From positions 53,708-117,707 of the forward strand of contig JALFUR010000009.1 in assembly GCA_022784465.1 (NCBI GenBank): a DNA stretch of 64,000 nucleotides. The letters are read 5' to 3'. Source of the DNA: Christensenella sp. GTDB lineage: Bacteria > Bacillota > Clostridia > Christensenellales > UBA3700. Made by a program: the position numbers and the translations under genes. Below the pieces are notes generated by a model. The model was given only the letters and a program-made list of their open reading frames with translations, searched no databases and was not told where the DNA came from. The stretch's first letter is position 1; every line of letters begins with the position of its first letter. Below are positions 38,352-47,706 of the stretch, in pieces.

Positions 38352-39200
38352 ATGATTAAACTAAGTGCATTTGCTGACGAGTATGGTTCAACACTAGAAG
38401 ACCAGATTGAAGGTTTAAACAAAAACGGCATTGAATATATAGAAATTAGAAGTGTAAATGGAAAGAACATTGCTGATGTTAGTGACGAGGAAGCAAAAAA
38501 CATATATGATCAATTATCTATGCACGGAATAAAAGTATGGTCTATTGGATCTCCAATTGGTAAGGTAGATATAAACTGTGATTTTGTTAAGTACAAGCAA
38601 AAAGTAGAAAGAGTTTGTGATATTGCGAAAATCCTTAAAGCAGATAAGATAAGAATGTTTAGTTTTTTTAATGCATATAATTCTCCTGAATTAGTTTTTG
38701 ATTATTTGCAACAAATCGTAGATATAGGAAATAATAAAGGAATTAAAATGTTCCACGAAAATGAAAAAGAAGTATTTGGGGATACAGTAGATAGAATTTT
38801 ACAAATCCAAGAAAATGTTAAAGGATTAAATTATATATATGATCCGGCTAACTTTGTACAATGTGACCAAGATGCAGATTATGCAATGGAAAAATTGTTT
38901 GATTCAATTGGATATTTTCATATAAAAGATGTTATACATAAAACAGGGCAATTAGTTCCAGCAGGATATGGAGATGGAAAAATTGAAAAGTTGTTGAATA
39001 AAATAGATTTTGATGCAGTATTAACAATGGAACCTCATTTGGTTGAGTTTGATGGCTATAAAGGAATAGACAATACTCAAATGCTTCATAAATTCCATTT
39101 TGATAACGGTAAAGATGCATTTTGTTTTGCCGTTAAGAGTTTAAAAGAGATTTTGTTTAAATTAGGTTATAAAGAAAATAATAATTGTTTTGAGAAGTAA
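38352..39200 (+). CDS. sugar phosphate isomerase/epimerase family TIM barrel
   Basis: The 282-residue protein is a paralogue of the gene at 10986. Shared segments include NGKNIA, WSIGSPIGKVD, HENEKEVFGD, and HIKD followed by TMEPH; these carry the metal-binding Glu, Asp and His residues. It lies outside the uronate operon, behind an AlkD gene, so it may serve a different sugar. AGGAGAG precedes the ATG. Exact reaction unknown. Confidence 0.8.
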   Translation: MIKLSAFADEYGSTLEDQIEGLNKNGIEYIEIRSVNGKNIADVSDEEAKNIYDQLSMHGIKVWSIGSPIGKVDINCDFVKYKQKVERVCDIAKILKADKIRMFSFFNAYNSPELVFDYLQQIVDIGNNKGIKMFHENEKEVFGDTVDRILQIQENVKGLNYIYDPANFVQCDQDADYAMEKLFDSIGYFHIKDVIHKTGQLVPAGYGDGKIEKLLNKIDFDAVLTMEPHLVEFDGYKGIDNTQMLHKFHFDNGKDAFCFAVKSLKEILFKLGYKENNNCFEK

Positions 39201-39281
39201 AAGCTTAACGGGTTTAGTTTAACTTATTAGCTTTATAGGTGAAGTGAAAAAGTGATTTTTTGCAACTATATGTAAAAGTCG

Positions 39282-39311
39282 TTGAAAACGAGTCCTCTTT
39301 TATATTATAAT
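39282..39311 (+). promoter_or_regulatory. promoter of the PutP gene
   Basis: TTGAAA (39282-39287) and TATAAT (39306-39311) with 18-base spacing, 37 bases before the start codon. Confidence 0.65.
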
Positions 39312-39348
39312 AAACACATATTGTTTTATTAATTTAGGAAGAGTGAAT

Positions 39349-40890
39349 ATGAATTATTATGAATTGTCGGCTTTTATACTATATTTTGTTATTGTTATTG
39401 CAATAGGATTATATTTCTTCTTTAAAAGCAAAAATGAAAGTGAAAAAGACTATTTCCTAGGTGGAAAGAGTATGAGCGGGTTGGTTGCCGCATTGTCTGC
39501 TGGCGCATCCGACATGTCAGCTTGGGTTCTTATGGGCTTGCCAGGTTCTATTTACTTATATGGAATGGGACAAGTTTGGATTTCTGTTGGATTATTAATT
39601 GGAACTATTTTAGCATGGGTTCTTGTTGCACCAAGATTAAGAATATATTCAACAATGGCAGGGGATTCTATTACTATTCCTCAGTTTTTAACAAATAGAT
39701 TTTTAGAAAAGAGTCCAGTCTTACGAGTTATTTGTTCAATAGTTTTCGTTGTTGCATATTGTTTATATACGGCTTCATCAATGTCTGCTTGCGGAGAGTT
39801 GTTTAATACTTTATCTGGCGGAGCAATTTCAATGAAGGTTGGTATGATTATTGCTGCAGCAATTATTGTTTTATATACAATGCTTGGAGGATTTAGGGCA
39901 GTTTGTTGGACAGACTTTTTGCAAGGTATGTTAATGCTTGCAGCTTTAATGATTATTCCACTAATTGCACTTGGATTATTAAACGCTGGCAAAATGCCTT
40001 CTATTTTTGTTCCTTGGGTAGAAGATAATCCAAATTACATGAATCCTCTATCTAGCGGAAAGTTTGATTGGAAGAGTATATCTGATATTTTAACAGGACT
40101 TGCATGGGGCTTAGGATATTTTGGAATGCCACATATTCTTGTTAGATATATGTCTATTAAAGATAAGAAAGAAATGAAAAAGTCTCAAATATTAGGTTCA
40201 GTATGGATTACATTGATTCTAATTATGGCTTCTTTACTTGGTTTAGTTGCACATAAATATATAGGTGCTGCAAATGTAGATACAAAGAACCAAATATTTG
40301 TTACAATAACAAGATCAATATTCTCAGTTGGAGGACTTGCATTTATTGGTGGTATTTTAATAAGTGCAATTATTGCGGCTTCTATGTCTACAGCTGATTC
40401 TCAATTGCTTGCAGCATCTGGTGCTTTTGCATCAGATTTATACAAAACAACTATTAGAAAAAAGGCATCAGACAAAGAAATGATGATGATTAGCCGTGTG
40501 GTTGTTGTGTTTGTTGCTGTCGTTGCTTTAATGATTGCGCTATTTGGAGCAAATGAAATAATGGCGCTAGTTTCTGCAGCATGGTCATTATTCGGAGCAG
40601 CTTTTGGTCCAGCAATATTACTTGCATTATTCTGGAGAAGATTCAATTATAAAGGCTGTGTAGCTGGAATAGTAACAGGATTTATTGTTTCTATTTTATG
40701 GATGATTTTATTCAACTTTGAATATTATGGATTTAAGAGCATAGTTTATAATACAAACTTATATGAATTGCTACCAGGTTTTGTTTTAGGTATGGCGGCT
40801 TCAATAGGTGTTTCATATGCTACTAAAAAGCCAAGCGAAGAGGTTGTTGCATTATTTGATCAAGTAATGTCATCAGATGATTTAAAATAA
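39349..40890 (+). CDS. putP: sodium/proline symporter
   Basis: SSS-family Na+ symporter with 13 predicted hydrophobic segments over 513 residues. The N-terminal loop DYFLGGKSMSGLVAALSAGA and following SDMSAWVLMGLPG are typical of PutP. The sodium-site Ser/Thr pair region AASMSTADSQLLAASGAFASD lies near residue 345. The ATG at 39349 follows AGGAAGAG; an in-frame GTG at 39343 overlaps that site. It imports proline, a common Stickland acceptor and osmolyte. It is monocistronic with a terminator. Confidence 0.92.
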   Translation: MNYYELSAFILYFVIVIAIGLYFFFKSKNESEKDYFLGGKSMSGLVAALSAGASDMSAWVLMGLPGSIYLYGMGQVWISVGLLIGTILAWVLVAPRLRIYSTMAGDSITIPQFLTNRFLEKSPVLRVICSIVFVVAYCLYTASSMSACGELFNTLSGGAISMKVGMIIAAAIIVLYTMLGGFRAVCWTDFLQGMLMLAALMIIPLIALGLLNAGKMPSIFVPWVEDNPNYMNPLSSGKFDWKSISDILTGLAWGLGYFGMPHILVRYMSIKDKKEMKKSQILGSVWITLILIMASLLGLVAHKYIGAANVDTKNQIFVTITRSIFSVGGLAFIGGILISAIIAASMSTADSQLLAASGAFASDLYKTTIRKKASDKEMMMISRVVVVFVAVVALMIALFGANEIMALVSAAWSLFGAAFGPAILLALFWRRFNYKGCVAGIVTGFIVSILWMILFNFEYYGFKSIVYNTNLYELLPGFVLGMAASIGVSYATKKPSEEVVALFDQVMSSDDLK

Positions 40891-40905
40891 TTAATCAAGA
40901 ATAAT

Positions 40906-40950
40906 AATATCCGTTATATATACGCAAAGGTATATGGCGGATATTTTTTT
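40906..40950 (+). terminator. terminator after putP
   Basis: Outer stem AATATCCG (40906-40913) with CGGATATT (40938-40945), an inner TATAC/GTATA pairing, then a T run. Confidence 0.85.
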
Positions 40951-40998
40951 CACTAAAAAATAAAAAATCTTTTATAATTATAAATAGAGGTGAAAAAT

Positions 40999-42156
40999 AT
41001 GAAGACATCAAAAAAGATTTTAATATCTATTTTGGCAGTGCTAATAGTTGTTGTACTTTTTGTTGTAGGATATGTGGGATATGTACTTTTATCTTACAAT
41101 AGAATTGGAGATATGGATTTAGATATAACAACTTCAGCTAGCAATAATGAAGTAAAAATAGGAGATGTATATTCTGTTTCGACATACAATATTGGCTTTG
41201 GTGCTTATTCACAAGATTTTACATTTTTCTTGGACACTGGTTACGATGAAAATGGAGAAGAAACATGTGGATACTATTCTAAAGCAAAATCTAAAGAAGA
41301 AGTCTTATTTAATACAAATGGAGCAATAGATACTATTTTAGATTTAAATGTTGACTTTGCTTTATTCCAAGAGGTAGACACAGATTCAACTAGATCATAT
41401 AAGATAAATCAGAACGAAATGATTAAACAAGCATTTACAGGTTTTGATTCGACATTTGCAATTAATTTCCATTCGGCATATTTGCCATACCCATTATACG
41501 ATATGCATGGTATAGCAAATGCAGGATTAGCTACTTTATCTAAATATAAGATTCAATCAGCAAAAAGATATGAATATACTATTTCAGATTCATTGTCTAA
41601 ATTGTTTGATTTAGATAGATGTTTTTCAGAAATAATTGTAGATATTGAGGGTAGTGATAAAAAGCTTCATATCGTAAACTCTCATATGTCTGCTTATGAT
41701 AAAGGTGGCGTTATAAGGGCAAAACAAATTGAAGAATTAAATGCCTACATGAAAGAGTGTCAAGAAAAAGGAGATTATGTTGTAATAGGCGGGGACTATA
41801 ATCACGATTTAATTACTTATAATCCAAATTTCTCTTATACAAAAGAAAACATTCCATTTTATGTAAATAAAAAAGCTCCAGACTGGGTTTCATATTTTTA
41901 TGATGAAAATGGGGCATCGGAATTTATTGATGGATATTTAATCGTGACAAGTGATAATAATCCTACTTGCAGAAATAATGACATGGAATGGGAACCTGGA
42001 AAAACATTTACTTGTGTTGTAGATGGATATATTGTTTCAAATAATATAGAAATAGTGTATATTGAAAATGTGCAAACAAAACAAGGAAATAAAGGATACG
42101 ATGGATTTGCATATTCTGACCATGAACCAGTATATATGCAATTCAAATTAAAATAG
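40999..42156 (+). CDS. membrane-anchored endonuclease/exonuclease/phosphatase-family protein
   Basis: The 385-residue protein has an N-terminal membrane segment (about residues 9-33) followed by an EEP domain. Motifs are STYNIGFGA (Asn), FALFQEVDT (metal-binding Glu), HIVNSHMSA, VVIGGDYNH (Asp/Asn) and YSDHEPVYM (Asp-His) near the C terminus. All catalytic positions of the fold are present. The active domain would face outside, suggesting a secreted nuclease or phospho(di)esterase; the substrate is not evident. AGAGGTG precedes ATG 40999. Confidence 0.82.
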   Translation: MKTSKKILISILAVLIVVVLFVVGYVGYVLLSYNRIGDMDLDITTSASNNEVKIGDVYSVSTYNIGFGAYSQDFTFFLDTGYDENGEETCGYYSKAKSKEEVLFNTNGAIDTILDLNVDFALFQEVDTDSTRSYKINQNEMIKQAFTGFDSTFAINFHSAYLPYPLYDMHGIANAGLATLSKYKIQSAKRYEYTISDSLSKLFDLDRCFSEIIVDIEGSDKKLHIVNSHMSAYDKGGVIRAKQIEELNAYMKECQEKGDYVVIGGDYNHDLITYNPNFSYTKENIPFYVNKKAPDWVSYFYDENGASEFIDGYLIVTSDNNPTCRNNDMEWEPGKTFTCVVDGYIVSNNIEIVYIENVQTKQGNKGYDGFAYSDHEPVYMQFKLK

Positions 42157-42163
42157 GAAAACT

Positions 42164-43297
42164 ATGAAAATTTTAACAATAGGAAACGGATTTGATTTAT
42201 ATCACAATTTACCTACAAGATATTCAGACTTTTTGGAATTTTGTTCAGTCATGACATCCTTAAGTCGAAAGGAAAATATTGTAAATATGCTTAGTGAAGC
42301 AATTTCAAAAGAATTGCCTTCAGCATATAATTTCCAAAAGATATCCGATGAAAATGTAAAGCAATATGTAAAGTATTTAGAAAGCGAAAATGTTGCCATG
42401 AAGAAAAAGTTATTTATGTTTTTAGACAATAATTTATGGCTAAAATATTTTAATAAGGTAAAGAAACTAAATGGTGGAAGTTGGGTAGATTTTGAAAGCG
42501 AGATATCCAAAGTTGTTCAGTCAATGGATTATTGCTATAAAAACGCAGGAGAGGCTAATTTAGAAAGCTCGGAACAATGGGCGAGAATAAGTATATTTAG
42601 CGAAAAGAAAAAAGGGTTTTTAAGCAAATTATCAATTAACGCAATTAAAGAAGATATTTTATCTATGAGAGATAGTCTACATAAAGATTTAGAGCGTTTA
42701 ATTGGTGCTTTAGAGATATATTTAAATGACTTTGTTGAAAAAATGCCTGTTAACTATCTAGCGCCAGAATTATTAAATGAGCAATTTGATAAATTATTGA
42801 GTTTTAATTATACAAGTACATATGAGCGCTTATATTGCAAAGATAGGACAATAGATTGCGAATATATTCATGGAAAAGCTGATGCTACAGACGATAAAGT
42901 GGACATGGTATTAGGAATAGACGAGTATTTAAAAGATGAAGAAATGGACAATGATACCACGTTTATTAGATTTAAAAAATATTTCCAAATTCTACAAAAA
43001 AGAACGGAAGTTAAATATAAAGAATGGATCACTCAAATAGATAAAAACAAAGAGCCAAGCGAGGTTGTGTTCTTTGGGCATTCTTTAAATTTTACAGACA
43101 AAGGATATTTGCAAAGATTAATAATGGACGAGAATATAAAGACTAGAATTTATTATTATAGCGAAGGGCAATATGGTAGATTGCTTGAAAATCTTATAAG
43201 AGTTATTGGCAAAATGAATACTATTACTTATGTAGGAGAGGATGACCAAGCAAAAATAAGATTCATTAAACAAAAAGAACCAGTAGAAATTAAATAA
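42164..43297 (+). CDS. AbiH-family abortive infection protein
   Basis: This 377-residue protein begins ILTIGNGFDLYHNLPTRYSD, the hallmark of phage abortive-infection AbiH proteins, with an N-terminal nucleotide-binding-like glycine motif. LLSFNYTSTYERLY near residue 210 and VVFFGHSLNFTDKGYL near 303-318 are the other conserved blocks. AbiH proteins block phage growth by an unknown mechanism. It lies 7 bases after the EEP gene among core metabolic genes rather than in a defence island, and ends in its own terminator. Confidence 0.85.
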   Translation: MKILTIGNGFDLYHNLPTRYSDFLEFCSVMTSLSRKENIVNMLSEAISKELPSAYNFQKISDENVKQYVKYLESENVAMKKKLFMFLDNNLWLKYFNKVKKLNGGSWVDFESEISKVVQSMDYCYKNAGEANLESSEQWARISIFSEKKKGFLSKLSINAIKEDILSMRDSLHKDLERLIGALEIYLNDFVEKMPVNYLAPELLNEQFDKLLSFNYTSTYERLYCKDRTIDCEYIHGKADATDDKVDMVLGIDEYLKDEEMDNDTTFIRFKKYFQILQKRTEVKYKEWITQIDKNKEPSEVVFFGHSLNFTDKGYLQRLIMDENIKTRIYYYSEGQYGRLLENLIRVIGKMNTITYVGEDDQAKIRFIKQKEPVEIK

Positions 43298-43332
43298 ATT
43301 TAACAATAAATATAAAAAAGATTTATAAAACT

Positions 43333-43370
43333 AAATCCGCTATCAAAAAGCCTAAATATAGCGGATTTTT
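43333..43370 (+). terminator. terminator between abiH and adhE
   Basis: An 11-bp perfect stem (AAATCCGCTAT at 43333-43343, ATAGCGGATTT at 43358-43368) with a 14-base loop and a T run. Confidence 0.9.
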
Positions 43371-43397
43371 CTTTATTTTATATAACTATAAACAAAA

Positions 43398-43488
43398 ATG
43401 TTAAAAAATTAACGATTTTGTTTGACACAATAGAGTATAGAGTCTATAATCATACTTGTAAGCAAGATTGTTAAAAAATTATCAATCT
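43398..43488 (+). promoter_or_regulatory. adhE promoter with two Rex-like operators
   Basis: Consensus TTGACA (43422-43427) and TATAAT (43445-43450) with 17-base spacing. TTGTTAA-N4-TTATCAA (43468-43485) differs by one base from the Rex site known in clostridia (TTGTTAA-N4-TTAACAA). A second, weaker copy (ATGTTAA-N4-TTAACGA, 43398-43415) lies upstream of the -35. The downstream site is extended to AAGATTG/CAATCTT (43465-43488), so it could also fold as an RNA hairpin. Rex repression relieved by high NADH would fit an alcohol dehydrogenase. Confidence 0.75.
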
Positions 43489-43561
43489 TTCCAAGAATGG
43501 TTAATTATAGCGATTTTGCATACATTAAAGATGTAATAAATTTTTATAGGAGATATAGATC

Positions 43562-46168
43562 ATGGACGAAAAGGTTTATGAAATTGTAGATGGTGTTGAA
43601 AAATTAGAAGATGCCATCAAAAGAGTACGTAAAGCTCAAGAAAAGTTTGCCACTTATACGCAAGAGCAAGTAGATGCAATATTCTTTGCAGCAGCAACAG
43701 CGGCAAATCAAAAGAGAATTCCTTTGGCAAAAATGGCTGTAGAGGAAACAGGTATGGGTATAGTTGAGGATAAGGTTATTAAGAACCATTATGCTTCAGA
43801 ATATATCTATAACAAGTATAGAAATACACAAACTGTTGGCGTTTTTGAGGAAGATAAATCATATGGAATTAAAAAGATGTATGAGCCAATTGGCGTTATA
43901 TGTGCAGTAATTCCAACAACAAACCCTACATCAACAGCAATCTTTAAAACATTGCTAGCACTAAAGACAAGAAATGGTATTATTATTTCTCCTCATCCAA
44001 GAGCAAAAAAATCAACAATCGAGGCAGCTAAAATCGTATTAGAAGCAGCTGTAAAAGCAGGAGCTCCAGAAGATATAATTTCTTGGATTGATGTTCCAAG
44101 TCTTGAAATGACAAATATGTTGATGAGAGAAGCAGATATTATCTTGGCAACAGGAGGACCAGGAATGGTTAAATCTGCATACTCAAGTGGTAAGCCAGCT
44201 GTAGGTGTCGGCGCAGGAAATACTCCAGCAATTATTGATGATAGTGCAAATATAATACTTGCAGTAAACTCAATAATTCATTCAAAAACTTTTGATAATG
44301 GTATGATTTGCGCTTCAGAACAATCCGTAATTGTATTAGAAAGCATTTACAATAAAGTAAAAGACGAATTTGCAAAGAGAGGATGTTATTTCCTAAATGC
44401 AGATGAAACAGAAAAAGTAAGAAAAACAATTTTAATTAATGGCGCATTAAATGCAAAAATCGTTGGTCAATCAGCTCATACTATTGCTGCATTAGCAGGA
44501 GTAGATGTTCCTGAGAACACAAAAATTATTATTGGTGAAGTAGAAAGCGTAGAATTAAGTGAAGAGTTTGCACATGAAAAATTATCACCAGTTTTAGCAA
44601 TGTATAAAGCTAAAGACTTTGATGAAGCTATTGCTAAAGCTGAAAAATTAATATCAGATGGCGGATATGGACATACTTCTTCTTTGTATATAGACACTGT
44701 TACTCAAAACGAGAAGATCAATAAGTTCGAAGAGAAAATGAAAACTTGTAGAATTTTAATTAACACTCCATCTTCACAAGGAGGTATAGGAGATTTATAC
44801 AACTTTAAACTAGCTCCATCTTTAACACTTGGATGTGGTTCTTGGGGCGGAAATAGCGTAAGTGAAAACGTTGGAGTAAAGCATCTATTAAATATTAAAA
44901 CAGTTGCAGAAAGGAGAGAAAATATGTTGTGGTTTAGAGCACCAGAAAAAGTATATATAAAGAAAGGCTGTCTACCAGTAGCTTTAGATGAATTAAAAAC
45001 AGTAATGGGAAAGAAGAAAGCATTTATTGTTACTGACTCATTCCTATATAATAATGGTTATACAAAAACAATAACAAACAAATTAGACGAAATGGGCATT
45101 GAGCATACAACATTCTTTAATGTTGCTCCAGATCCAACTTTAGCATGCGCAAAAGAAGGAACTGCTATGATGAATGCATTTAAGCCTGATTGCATTATTG
45201 CTGTCGGCGGTGGTTCAGCAATGGATGCAGGTAAAATTATGTGGGTAATGTATGAACATCCAGAAGTAGATTTCATGGATTTAGCTATGAGATTTATGGA
45301 TATAAGAAAGAGAGTATATACTTTCCCTAAGATGGGAGAAAAAGCATATTTTATAGCTGTTCCTACATCAGCTGGTACAGGATCTGAAGTTACTCCTTTT
45401 GCCGTAATTACAGATGAAAAGACAGGTATTAAATATCCACTTGCAGATTACGAATTAATGCCTAAAATGGCAATTGTAGATGCAGATATGATGATGAACG
45501 CTCCAAAAGGATTAACAGCTGCTTCAGGTATCGATGCTGTAACTCATGATCTTGAAGCATTAGCTTCTATGCTTGCAACAGATTATACAGATGGATTAGC
45601 TTTACGTAGTTTAAAGACAATCTTTGAATATTTACCAAAAGCTTATGATAATGGTCCAAACGATGCTCAAGCAAGAGAAAAAATGGCAAACGCTGCTACA
45701 ATGGCAGGTATGGCATTTGCAAATGCGTTCTTAGGAGTATGTCATTCTATGGCTCATAAATTAGGCGCATTCCATCATTTACCTCATGGTATAGCAAATG
45801 CTTTAATGATTGATGAAGTATTGAGATTTAACGCAAGTGAAGTTCCTACAAAGATGGGTACATTCCCTCAATATGACCATCCTCATACTTTGGAAAAATA
45901 TGCTGAAGTTGCAGATTATCTAGGTTGCAAAGGTAAAACTAATGAGGAAAAATTAGAAAATCTTATTGCCAAGATTGATGAATTAAAAGAAAAAGTTGGC
46001 ATAAAGAAAACAATTAAAGATTATGGAATCGATGAAGAAGATTTTATTGCAAGATTGGATGATATGGTAGAGCAAGCATTTGACGATCAATGTACAGGAG
46101 CAAACCCTAGATATCCTCTTATGAGTGAAATTAAGCAAATGTATTTGAATGCATATTACGGAAAATAA
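43562..46168 (+). CDS. adhE: bifunctional acetaldehyde-CoA/alcohol dehydrogenase
   Basis: This 868-residue fusion reduces acetyl-CoA to acetaldehyde and then ethanol, recycling NADH in fermentation. The N-terminal half is an aldehyde dehydrogenase with NGMICASEQS (catalytic Cys near 249). The linker near 450 leads to the iron-dependent alcohol dehydrogenase half, with GGGSAMDAGKIMW near 543 and the metal-binding GVCHSMAHKLGAFHHLPHG near 725. Both halves are complete. AGGAGA precedes the ATG. The Rex-like operators upstream match a redox-controlled fermentation gene. In cells such proteins form long spirosomes. Confidence 0.97.
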   Translation: MDEKVYEIVDGVEKLEDAIKRVRKAQEKFATYTQEQVDAIFFAAATAANQKRIPLAKMAVEETGMGIVEDKVIKNHYASEYIYNKYRNTQTVGVFEEDKSYGIKKMYEPIGVICAVIPTTNPTSTAIFKTLLALKTRNGIIISPHPRAKKSTIEAAKIVLEAAVKAGAPEDIISWIDVPSLEMTNMLMREADIILATGGPGMVKSAYSSGKPAVGVGAGNTPAIIDDSANIILAVNSIIHSKTFDNGMICASEQSVIVLESIYNKVKDEFAKRGCYFLNADETEKVRKTILINGALNAKIVGQSAHTIAALAGVDVPENTKIIIGEVESVELSEEFAHEKLSPVLAMYKAKDFDEAIAKAEKLISDGGYGHTSSLYIDTVTQNEKINKFEEKMKTCRILINTPSSQGGIGDLYNFKLAPSLTLGCGSWGGNSVSENVGVKHLLNIKTVAERRENMLWFRAPEKVYIKKGCLPVALDELKTVMGKKKAFIVTDSFLYNNGYTKTITNKLDEMGIEHTTFFNVAPDPTLACAKEGTAMMNAFKPDCIIAVGGGSAMDAGKIMWVMYEHPEVDFMDLAMRFMDIRKRVYTFPKMGEKAYFIAVPTSAGTGSEVTPFAVITDEKTGIKYPLADYELMPKMAIVDADMMMNAPKGLTAASGIDAVTHDLEALASMLATDYTDGLALRSLKTIFEYLPKAYDNGPNDAQAREKMANAATMAGMAFANAFLGVCHSMAHKLGAFHHLPHGIANALMIDEVLRFNASEVPTKMGTFPQYDHPHTLEKYAEVADYLGCKGKTNEEKLENLIAKIDELKEKVGIKKTIKDYGIDEEDFIARLDDMVEQAFDDQCTGANPRYPLMSEIKQMYLNAYYGK

Positions 46169-46221
46169 GAAATAATAGTATAATTAAATTGAAGTGTTTA
46201 AATGATAAGGAGGGAAAACTT

Positions 46222-46968
46222 ATGAAACATGATGTTATAGTAGAAAGACCAACGAAAATAATCTACCGAGAGGGAGATAAAGTCGTTAAATTGTTTGATG
46301 AACATTATTCAAAGTCGGACATTTTAAATGAGGCTTTAAATCAAGCAAGAGTTGAAGAGACAGGTTTAAATATTCCTAAACTTTTAGAAGTAACAAAAAT
46401 TGATGGCAAGTGGGCTATAATTTTAGAACATATTGACGGAGAAACTTTAGAGGAATTAATGAAAAAACATCCAGAAAAAGAAGATGAATACCTAAATATG
46501 TTCGTTGATCTACAAATACAAGTTCATAGCAAAAAAGCACCATTATTAAATAAACTAAAAGATAAAATGAATAGAAAAATTGAAGAAACAACACTAAACG
46601 CTACAACTAGATATGAACTTCATACAAGACTTGATTCAATGCCTAAACATACAAAAGTATGCCATGGAGACTTTAATCCAAGTAATATTATTATTTCTAA
46701 AGACGGAACCGCTTATATTATAGACTGGGCACACGCTACTCAAGGTAACGCATCAGCAGATGTAGCAAGAACTTATTTATTATTTTATTTAAGTGGCAAA
46801 AAAGATTTAGCGGAAAAATATATGAATATGTTTTGCGAAAAAACAGATACAGCTAAACAATATATTCAAAAATGGATTCCAATTGTTGCAGCATCTCAAT
46901 CTGTTAAAGGTAAAAAAGAGGAAAGAGAATTGTTGTTAAAATGGACAGATGTTGTTGAATATGAATAA
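46222..46968 (+). CDS. aminoglycoside phosphotransferase-family (APH) small-molecule kinase
   Basis: This 248-residue kinase-fold protein has the Brenner motif VCHGDFNPSNIII near residues 148-160 and IIDWAHATQG near 170-179, supplying the catalytic Asp, Asn and Asp. The ATG at 46222 is preceded by AAGGAGG (46207-46213) at 8-base spacing; an earlier in-frame ATG at 46189 lacks one. The compact form resembles the TIGR02172 group of Clostridia. It is not evidence for aminoglycoside resistance; the natural substrate is unknown. It lies 53 bases after adhE. Confidence 0.8.
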   Translation: MKHDVIVERPTKIIYREGDKVVKLFDEHYSKSDILNEALNQARVEETGLNIPKLLEVTKIDGKWAIILEHIDGETLEELMKKHPEKEDEYLNMFVDLQIQVHSKKAPLLNKLKDKMNRKIEETTLNATTRYELHTRLDSMPKHTKVCHGDFNPSNIIISKDGTAYIIDWAHATQGNASADVARTYLLFYLSGKKDLAEKYMNMFCEKTDTAKQYIQKWIPIVAASQSVKGKKEERELLLKWTDVVEYE

Positions 46969-46992
46969 AACTTAGAGAAGGCAAAGATATAT

Positions 46993-47021
46993 AAAAAAAG
47001 ATGGGGTGACCATCTTTTTTT
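46993..47021. terminator. bidirectional terminator between convergent genes
   Basis: AAAAAAAGATGG (46993-47004) pairs with CCATCTTTTTTT (47010-47021) around a 5-base loop. The A and T tracts on both sides would serve the kinase gene and the minus-strand membrane protein gene. Confidence 0.88.
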
Positions 47022-47040
47022 ATTTGCTTTATGATACTAA

Positions 47041-47532
47041 TTATTTGTTGAAAATAAGAGAAACAGCAAGTATCAGTGTTCCTATAAAGAACAATAAACT
47101 TAATATTGCAACAATTAAATCTAGCCATTTACGAGATTTTTTTTGTTCAGGAGCTTGCTCTACCTCTAATGGGACTTGTTCAATTATGCCTTCATCTTTT
47201 TTCTTTTTCTTCTTTTTTGCTTCAATTTTGCTAACTAATGAATCTAAAGAACCAGAAACAAAAGATCTGAATCCTATATAGCAATATAGCAAACAATATT
47301 CAAGTGTTACTGCAAAAAGTGGAAGCAATAAAAGGATGCCTATAATAAGAGCAGTCAATGGTTCAGTTTCAAATAAAGAAATAGCCCAAAACTCAACTGC
47401 AAGTGTAGCCGCTATAAATAAAAGTTCAAGAAATATAGCCAGGATTCTAGTGATGATTTTTCCCTTGCTAAATGCACGTATTTCTGCAAAATGTCGGCTT
47501 TCAATATTTAATATATAGTTTAACACTTTCAT
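47041..47532 (-). CDS. small membrane protein with lysine-rich linker
   Basis: The 163-residue protein has two adjacent hydrophobic segments (about residues 25-75). A charged linker with an eight-residue lysine run and many Glu/Gln residues (about 95-128) precedes a C-terminal transmembrane helix. The start is placed at the ATG at 47532 (minus strand), preceded by AAGGGGT; the frame remains open further upstream, but that sequence contains no better site. No known domain is recognised. It is the only minus-strand gene between 1.4 kb and 58.8 kb. Confidence 0.65.
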   Translation of the reverse strand: MKVLNYILNIESRHFAEIRAFSKGKIITRILAIFLELLFIAATLAVEFWAISLFETEPLTALIIGILLLLPLFAVTLEYCLLYCYIGFRSFVSGSLDSLVSKIEAKKKKKKKDEGIIEQVPLEVEQAPEQKKSRKWLDLIVAILSLLFFIGTLILAVSLIFNK

Positions 47533-47706
47533 ATTTGTACCCCTTTTTTTTATTTTAGCATATGTTTTACAATCTGTAAAAGATAAGTCAAAATCAAGCA
47601 TGTAAAGATAATAATCGACTTTTTTAATGCAAATATTACATTTTAGTACAAATCGCATATAGAAATAAATTTTTAATTTATTTTATAATTAAAATAGAGG
47701 CTAATT

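Noticed and set aside
43465..43488. Interrupted palindrome upstream of adhE considered as a terminator
   Set aside because: There is no T run after it and it lies just downstream of a consensus promoter; a Rex-type operator explains it better.
46222..46968. APH-family kinase considered as an aminoglycoside resistance gene
   Set aside because: The short form and chromosomal context beside adhE match general small-molecule kinases; nothing indicates resistance.
47130..47281. Open plus-strand frame rich in Phe and Ser over the minus-strand membrane gene
   Set aside because: It is the antisense of a lysine-rich linker; no ribosome binding site and no recognisable domain.
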